Source: Patagioenas fasciata
Taxonomy: Eukaryota; Chordata; Aves; Columbiformes; Columbidae
DNA length: 64,000 nucleotides
Direction of reading: 5' to 3'
Assembly (NCBI RefSeq): GCF_037038585.1
Contig: NC_092526.1
Coordinates: 5,108,001 to 5,172,000 of the forward strand
Shown: one piece after another, positions 53,001 to 62,000 of the stretch
How positions within the stretch are numbered: position 1 is the first letter of the stretch
Layout: every line of letters starts with the position of its first letter
Position numbers and translations under genes: made by a program
Notes under the pieces: generated by a model
Database searches by the model: none
What the model saw: only the letters and a program-made list of their open reading frames with translations
What the model was told of the DNA's origin: nothing

Positions 53001-56000
53001 CTAATGAATGTATTTTACCTTGTAGGAGCACCAGCAGGCAAAATCTACTCCCCAGTCATGCAAATGAAGCTCTATATTCCCAACAGCATGAGCCAAGTCA
53101 AATCCAACAAAGCAACCCTGCAAGAAAGAGATAATTAGTATACTACTCATCAAGATAATCATCTCTACAAAATTATTTTGAAAAAAACATCTTTAGAGCT
53201 TTATTTGCTCTCTGTATAGGAATGTTATCAAGTCCCATCTGTTTTGAGTTACAACTAGGAACAAGTTTTCTATACAATAGATACAAGTAGAAATCATTAA
53301 TTGTTTCATGGGCTTGTCTTCAAGGACACTTGGATATGGTTCAGATTAAGTTTTTCTCATGTGGTAAAGTGGAATCACTTGAAATAAGTATTCAGAACAA
53401 ATGCATCATTTCAAACTGTTGTATGGCATGACAAGCTCTAGGCATAGACAAAATAGCAATGCATATAATAATGTAACTCTCAAACAATTACATTCCAGTA
53501 TATACTTAAGGTGTCCCTGATATTTAAACTCCGAGAATCTTGATCTTTGGGAATCCAAATGGGTGAGATAGCAGCCTATTCAACACATTGGCCTTTAAGA
53601 ACTTTTATACTTGTCTTCAAAACTCACAAAAGCCCTCTGTCATTTCTCTGTGAAGCCCGATGTACTTGTCGTAACCACAATTTGCATAGGGCACTCAGGA
53701 AAAAGTAAAAGGCAGAAAGCAGCTTATAAAGGACCACAGATGTATAGATTGAAAAGGTAGCAGCTCTACACAAAATAACCACTGGATGGCAGCATTTTTA
53801 AACTAAAAAGTTCCACCAAGTTTTGCTATTTATTTAACCGCAAAGAAATAAAACTGCTTTTTGTGCCTAGACTACAAATTGAATGGTGTTTTGCATTTTG
53901 CTTTTAAAACACTAGCAGCCTGCTTGCAAGCAGCATGGTAGGAATGAGAGCGAGAGCACACGCTTCAGAAAAATCAACGTCCAATAATAAAACAAAGGAT
54001 TTTTTTAGGAATCTCTTGCTGTTTCTTGCACGAAGGGAGCCTCAGTTAAATTATTTAAACAGTACTTTGGTATATTTAATCTTCTGTATAAACTAGCTAA
54101 CAGTTTAAATGAAGCAGCATTTTAAGGAGACGTGGCACACTAATTCTAATGGAGGCACCAGTGAAGTTATCAGCTCGAGAAGTCGCTCCATAATGATGGG
54201 AAGGAAACTTACGGCTGTAGCATTTGCTCTTGAAGAGAAACAGAGTTCCAATAGATAGCTTAGCTTTCACACCCTTGGTGGTTTCTCTTCACAGGGACAC
54301 TCAGAAGGGAGTTAAGACAAATAAGCTGAAATGGTGAAGGGAATGCAGAGGAGCTGCAGCGCTCGGAATGCCCATGGGAACGCGCTCACAAATAAAATGG
54401 CCTTGGTTCAGTGAAATAACCTACAGCAAACTAAAGCAAATCTGCTCTTGAATGAAAAGGGTTTTATAGGGGTTTAAAGGCATGGACTTCAAAACTTCAG
54501 CTGACTGGGTTTAAGCATTTACAGGTATCCCTTCGTACATACGTCCCACACAAACTTGTTTGAAGAACTGCTATGGGAGATTCATCAGTTGCAGTGGAAA
54601 CCAGGAATAACGTGATACGCCGAGAGTCTTGCAGGATGTATGTGCCCAGTAGTAAATTAACAAAATTAAAACAAATGAAAGAATAGTAGTTTCTCATTTA
54701 AAAAGCCTGTAAAAAATTTAATTATATGGTAAGTCTTGTGTTAAACTCAGTTGTCTTTTCCCTATCAATAAGCAATAAAATCAATAAAAAAAATAGATAT
54801 TCAAATGCGAGATGACAAATTATGAAGAGACAGTAGATGAGAGGTAGAACAAGACTCCTTAGGACACCATCAGATGGATGCCATCGCAGTCACAGTAGCA
54901 TAACAAGGTTCCGTGGCCTTTCGGTACTTAAAACGAGCCTATAAGATGGATGGGATAGACTTTTTAGAAGGGCATGTTATTACAGGATATGGGGCAATGA
55001 TTTTAAACTAGAAGATTGGAGATTCAGGTTCGACATGACAAAGAATTGTTTACAATGAGTGTGGTGAGAGCCTGGCCCCGGTTGGCCAGAGAGGTGGTGG
55101 ATGAACCATCCCTGGAGACATCCCAGGCCAGGCTGGATGGGGCTCTGAGCAACCTGAGCTGGTGAAGATGTCCCTGCTCATGGCAGGGGTGGCACTGGAT
55201 GAACATGGAAGGTCCCTTCAACCCAAACTATTCTATCAACATGCACAAACTTCCTTGGGCACTGACACTGAATAGAACAGGTCAGGTTGCACCCACGCCA
55301 TGTGCTCATAGCCCTCAAACAGGACGGCCACTGACATGCCAACCATGGGCCATCTTAATGAACTGCTTTAATTGCTCCCCAATGCTTTGAAATTGGTTGA
55401 TAAATCCTACCGTGCACTATTTAACTTTCTAATGAGTCACAGCCTGAAAATCTGGGTTTGATGCTGGCAGGTTTCTTGCATCATCTCGGAAACACCTACT
55501 CGTACCATTTTGTTCAAGTCGTCATCTGCGAGATGGGTGGTGCTGGTTTGCTTTCCCAGGGAGGTGTCTGGCACTCGAATCACACAAACAGCAAATGTTT
55601 AGCCACACAGATTTGCATAGGAAAAAAAATATAAAAGTAAAACAAACTGAAGCAGCTCTCCTTGCACAAGCCACACAGAATGAGGACTGCGTGGGAACGT
55701 CGCTTCCCCATGCTGGGGGGAAAACAGAGCTCTCCATCTGCTCTGGGAGACGAAGAGGACATGTGCTCTCCCCTGCCTCTTCCGCTTTATTCCGACATCT
55801 AAAAGTCATTTCTGCAAAGTGTCTGGGTAGCTGCTGATAACCAGCAGGTAACAACTCAGCATGGACAATGACATTTGGAGAGAGGGAGAGAAATGACAGC
55901 TTCACACCAGCAAAGCTGGGACATTTAGAAAGAGAGGCAGGAAAAGAAATTAAGATGAAGGATCTTAAAGCTCTTCCTACTGGGACTCAAGAGATTAAAA

Positions 56001-59000
56001 GACTTTACATATGGTACAGAGTCAGTGGAAAGTATGGTATAACTTATGAAATTAAAATTGTATTTGAAAGCTAGAGTCTCCTAAAGTCAGCCATTTCCTC
56101 ACTTGTACAAGAATAAAACAACTCAACCTCCTCCATCCTCCAGAGCAAGCACAAAGTATGAAACAAGAAAAACTGTTACATCCTCTCCAGCCTGCTGATG
56201 AGTCTCTTGCACAATATGTAGTAATTTTGATTTATCTGAGAGACCTAAGATGGAAAAATAGCCTGAGGTAATTTTTCAAGCTTAATTTAGTTCATTTAAT
56301 ATTTAATGACTTAATGAAGCTGTCTATGTGCGGAGCTTTCACTCTGGGAGGAATCTTAACATACGTAGAGATCTTAGGAAATTGGCTTAAAAAATGTAGA
56401 AGGAAATCAGTAACTTAATTCATAAATGATTGACCTCAAGGATCCTAGGACGCTTTCCAGACCTCATGAGCTTGCAGCTCAAATCTCCAGCCAAGCCCTG
56501 ATAAGCTACAACACTGCAGGATTTTATTTAAATTGTACATTAAAAGAATTATAAAGACCATTCGCGTAGGACTTTTCTCTCTGCTACGCTGGCTGACAAG
56601 TGATATTTTTTCCTCCTCTTCTGAAATGACACTTCCACCTTGCATTTTCCCTTTCTGGCTTTCTTGCTTGTCAGCTCTCCCCAACATATTTTCTATTCAA
56701 GAGCATGGGGTCATTCACCACCCTTCATCACCAGGACAAGAAGACTTAGATTTTTGCTATGAACATATCTCCTCATCCTTATCCTCTTTTAATGCACATT
56801 TTAAAGGACTTCCAACCTTTCTGTGATATAATAATATGTTATATATAAAACCAATCACTCTAACCACTGCTGGTTTCATCAGGTCCAGAAGCTCTTGAAG
56901 GAAATATGGCCTTTTAAGTCCACACACTGACTGTCCTGAAAGCTTCTCAGCCTGGGGACAGTGACTGGTCAGATGTCACTAAGCAGAAATTAAGCCTATA
57001 CCCATCACATAGATGCTAATGACTGGTTCAGTAGTTGTGAGTTTTGTTTTTGGTGTTGGTTCTATTTTCCCCCCTCCTAGCCCAAGAGCAGTTCCTGACA
57101 TCAGTTCTGACCTGGGAACAGAAGAGCGGAGCCAATCGCCCTTGAAGATCCAAAATTTGGGACCTTTTGGTAAGCAGACACCCTAAGACCAAGAGAAGCA
57201 GCAGGATGCAGGACTACCTCTTACCAATATTAAGACAGCAAACTCTTCACAAATTCGCTGATTTTGTAGCTGTTCAAGGAAATATTTGCCATATGCGGCT
57301 GTGTAAGTGTGGTATAACAGCACGTTACATCATGTTTTTGTATAAACAGATACATATCACTTCGCCCAGGGGGTGGAATCCATAAGGACATTGAGCTGAG
57401 TGTATCTGACAGCAGGGAAACAAAAAACAGGTCTGGCTCTTGCTCTTCAAAGCATTATGAGTACTCTAGCCCTTCTTCAGGCTGAATTACTTTTTCTTTT
57501 TGAATACTCTAACAACATTTTTGATCATGAATTTACCTGGATCCCAATCCTATGTGCTCTAACCACAAAGAGGCTGATTTTTTATTTATCTTTTTCTCTT
57601 TTTGAAAGTTTTCTGGAAGAAGATATTCCCTTCTGTGTTGTGGCATTTCTAACAAGCGCGCAGGTAGAAATGGGCCTTTGACATCTCTCTGTGCCTGCTG
57701 AAGGACTGAACTGCTGTCAGAAATTGCTCTCCTCTTCAGTGACAGGATACAGTCTCCGTGAAAGTGTGCAGTGGTTTTGTGTATATCCACCATATGGAAG
57801 CATACACACCCAAGATAATATTATTATTTGCACTGCTTTATAGAAATTTTAAGCTCTCTCCGCCAAGTCCTGATTTTCTCCTCATATAATACAAACATCA
57901 AATCCATTTTCACTCCGTATTATGAACTAGCAGTGAGTGCTTTTCCCCAGAACACACACAGGTTCTCAGCCACTTTGGGGTAGTTTACAGCTTTTCAGTG
58001 AAACTCCATCACTTCTACCCATCCCAGCACATGTCCCACAGATCAGAGAGCATCTTTAGAGAGGCAGTAAAGGGGTGAGTTTTTCCCAGGTTGTTCGTAT
58101 TTACAGGAGAGAAGAAAGATTTCTCTCTCAGGCACCTTTCAAGCACACCACAAAGGAGCTTATGGGGAAGCAGCACTGTAGGCTTACGGGCATTGGCAGC
58201 TGAACAAAAGTTGTGCTGCCACCAAGAGTGAGAACAAACAGAGTAGTGGGTGGCATTGTCCTGTTAATAACCCTCTCAAACATTTCAACAGAGCCTTTTG
58301 ATTATTTGTGGCCAGCAAAGTCCTGGAAGACCCTCAAGGAAGGCACCGTGAAGGTGTTGCTTTTAGAGCTGCATGGAGCCGATACACAGACCCATTTCCC
58401 TCCCGCAGCGGACTCTCCCCATTTCTATTTTTCCTTGTTTTTACACCTCCACGTGAGAAGTCAGTCTTGTTTTGTACTGTGTTCAGGACCAATTTTGTCG
58501 CCAGGTGCTGCTGTGTGAGAACATTCCCTTTTAATATCCCACGGGCCCTGCATGAGCTCTCACACCTGCTGTGCTCTCCCAGGGGAGACTTTACCATCAC
58601 TTTCCAGCAACATAACTTACTCCCTGACCTCCCAAAAAAATTCCACTGCCAAACCTACAGCAACAGAAGATGTAGAGCCTGTTGTGAGCCAGGAACCTCT
58701 CCAGAGAGTAAAAACATCAAATACAAACAGTTAGCTGGTTTGCCAAAACCCAGTGATACGAAATGAGTTTATCCTTGAGTGGTTTAATCTTAAATGAGAT
58801 AAGGTACATCCAGTAAAAAACTACCCCTACGGAAAAGTCTGGTGGCCTCCTGTTGATAAGAAGACTTAATTAAAAACTATTTTCTCCTGGATTCCTAAGG
58901 CAATTGAGATGGTTAAGGAAGTTTTGCAGCGATGTCCACACAGCACGCTGCCTGCAAGCTCTGAAAGGCTGACTCATCCCTAAAATACAGTCGTCTTGTG

Positions 59001-62000
59001 ATCTTGATGTGCTCCATGTTGTGCCTGTCTCTGGAAAACTGATCAGCCGAGTCCGAATGCTGCTGGTTCCATGGGGAGCTCACCTCACTGGGGGTAAAAT
59101 CTGCCACAGCGTGGCTGCGGGAAAGGAGGGAAATAATGAAAGTCTGCCCAAAAAACCCAGAAATCTAATGCAAACTGACTTTTAAAGAGAGATTAAAGCT
59201 GTGATTACCTCCTCCTCTTTCTCCACTGAACCTCTTGAAATTCTATCCTTCAAGACAAGCCCTGTAGAAGTTAATAGTTATGAATTATCTCACCATATAG
59301 TTTAAGTCACACCTGCAAGATTGCTCTCACAGGGCTATTTCTTCATGCAACACAAACCCCCAGAGGATATGGGCACAGAGCGCTTTCACTTTTTATCAGA
59401 GCCCCACACGTGCTCTGTTTTGTTCCACAAAAAGTAGAAATTAATAACATTCCACAAGGAAAGTTGATCTAAAATTGGTGTAAAAAAGATGAGTCTGCAG
59501 CAATCATACCTTTTCTTGGCCAGCCTTTGTTATTCTAGGGATGTCAAACAACTGTCCCGTGTAGTACTGCACCCCACTGAACAGAATGACAGCGATAGAG
59601 TCTCCTTCCTTCTCAATTACAGCAAGGATATCTTCAATCCTCAAGGTCTCCTCCCCCTAAAACAAAGTTAAAGCACACATTTTGTATCAACTCTGGCAGT
59701 AATGAAACTGTCATTTCTTATTTCATAATCTATACTTTACCATGAGCCGTGCTGCTTGCATAAGGAGATCAAAAGTAAATCCTTAGCACGGTAATGATAT
59801 ACAAAGGTAGTTCTATGAAGTAGCCTATAAGTAAGTTACTTCAAAAAAAAAGATCTGATCTTGAAGGTGCCAGTTACAAAAAGTCTATTCACTTCATATC
59901 CTAACATGCTTCATGCTCTTCAATATTTCAGACAGTTTTAATTTACAGCAAAAAAAGTCCTGGTGCAAACAGCATATTTTTTATTTTTATGCGGCATCTG
60001 AAATTTGTGACACCCACAAGACCTGAAAGTTGTCGATCAGTTGTGCTTTGTACTTTTCTAATAAACTCCATATCCCGCAGGAAGCTATTATAAACCTGCC
60101 ATATTTATGTTTCAAAAACAATGAGTCTCACATCATCAAAAGTACAAAAATCCCCAAACCTGGGGTCATTAAATATAGACAAATTTCAACCACAAAGAAG
60201 GAAAAAAAAAACCACAACTCTTCTTGATTTTTTTATGGGAAAATTGCTGCCCCATCCTCCTCCCATCTTCCTAGCGAGGGATCATGTAAAACATACCACC
60301 ACCTAGGGATCAATTAAGCAGTGAAAACCTAGAATTAAATTAGACTCGTTACTGAAAAGAGCTTGGGCAAGATTGTTGAATTGCAAGTAACTGTTATTAT
60401 CTCCGCAATCTTTGCGAATCTATCAAGCGTTCAGAGGTGGGCTCTTCGCTCACAAGATGACTCAGATTTCAGAAGCAAAAGGTCACCATCAGTTTATAGT
60501 TAGGAGGCAAAGTCCTTAATACCACAAAAGTGAAGCAAGGCAGTCTTTCAAATTAATTTGAATTGTATATTACTGAAAGCAGACCTTTCCCTTGGTCTGT
60601 GCTGATACAGACACAGTGTTGTTTGTGTTATGGCGATCTTTTACCTTAGGACATTAGAAGGACATTGGGGTTTATCAATGAGTTACTATATTTTGCAGTT
60701 GTCTGAGGGTGCTCTCAGTTTTTTGCAAATAGGGAAAATAACATCACTCTGCTCTTCAAGGAAAATCAAATAATTGAATCAGACAATTATAAAATGGGTT
60801 CTAACACCAAAAAATATACACAGAAGCAGAACACATGATTAAAAATTTTTACCTAGAAGTGTTAGTAGGAACAGATCATAACTTCTGCAGGCAGACGCTA
60901 CAATATTTGAGAATATATGACTGCTCTCATATGAAATATGCTTCTGCCCTTAGCGAAGGCAAGCAGAACTAATATATTTCTCACCAACCTCCCGTGGCTG
61001 TATCATGAGCATGGATTTCTCCACGTCTAGTCCGTGAAGTCGAAGTTGGGACTCAACTGCATACTGGAAGAGATTTCCATGCAGAACATATTAGTGCACT
61101 TGCACAATAAAAGAACTAAAAGAAAAACGGTCAAACACACCAGAACTCCAGAAAAGACATTCAGGTGCCTTGCCTTTCGCTAAAATTAACACTTGAAAGC
61201 CTAATCTAACTCCACTGAAAACTTCAGAGAATTCCTTTGATTTGAAAAAGATCGGAACTTAATTCACATCGTCAGACAGCAAGGACAAAGTCAAAGGCTA
61301 AATCCTACAGGATCAGTTCATGGAGCAGAATGAGGGTGAAAATGTGGTAGAGGATGGGTTTTAATAGATGTCAGCAAGCAAAACCTGCATGGATAGCAGC
61401 CAAGGAGAAGACTGGACATTGCCTCTCCAGGGGCCCTGGATACTTGATTTGCTTTATAGAACATGCTATTAATAAATCCCTGGCTATCTCATATGCACTG
61501 CTATCAATGCAAATGAGGTTTGGCCAGCACATACGTGATGTCACGTGTTATTCTCACATCTTTGATTTGGTGCAGAACTAGGAGAGTTTAGAGCTCTCAT
61601 TTCCTCAGGATATTTTGAAACTCCCACCCATTAATTTTATCAATAATTGGTCCGGAGATAGCATAAAAATAATCAAATAATAGCACAAAATTGTTTAAAG
61701 TTGTACGACAGGAACTAAAGTGATGGCAGTTGCACAGATTATTACTCAAGGGCCATAGAAATTTAAGAAGATGGAGTCCAAATGCACCTGGAGCAAACAT
61801 GGGATTAATATGAACATTAATTAGAATAAAGACAATTTGAGGTTTATACATCTGTGCCACCATCTTCATTACAAATAAACCTGTCAGCAGCTTGAGTCAT
61901 TTTTATCACACCTTAGAGATCAAATTTGTTATCAATTTCCACAAGTTTGCAGCACTGATGATAAAGTAGCAGTGGGCCACAAACCCAAAGATTAATATGG

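Noticed and set aside
55522..55905. 127-codon minus ORF inside a KYNU intron on the coding strand.
   Set aside because: Its content is Ser/Cys/Phe-rich without family resemblance; it lies 2 kb from the nearest KYNU exon, and the exons on both sides already join in frame without it.
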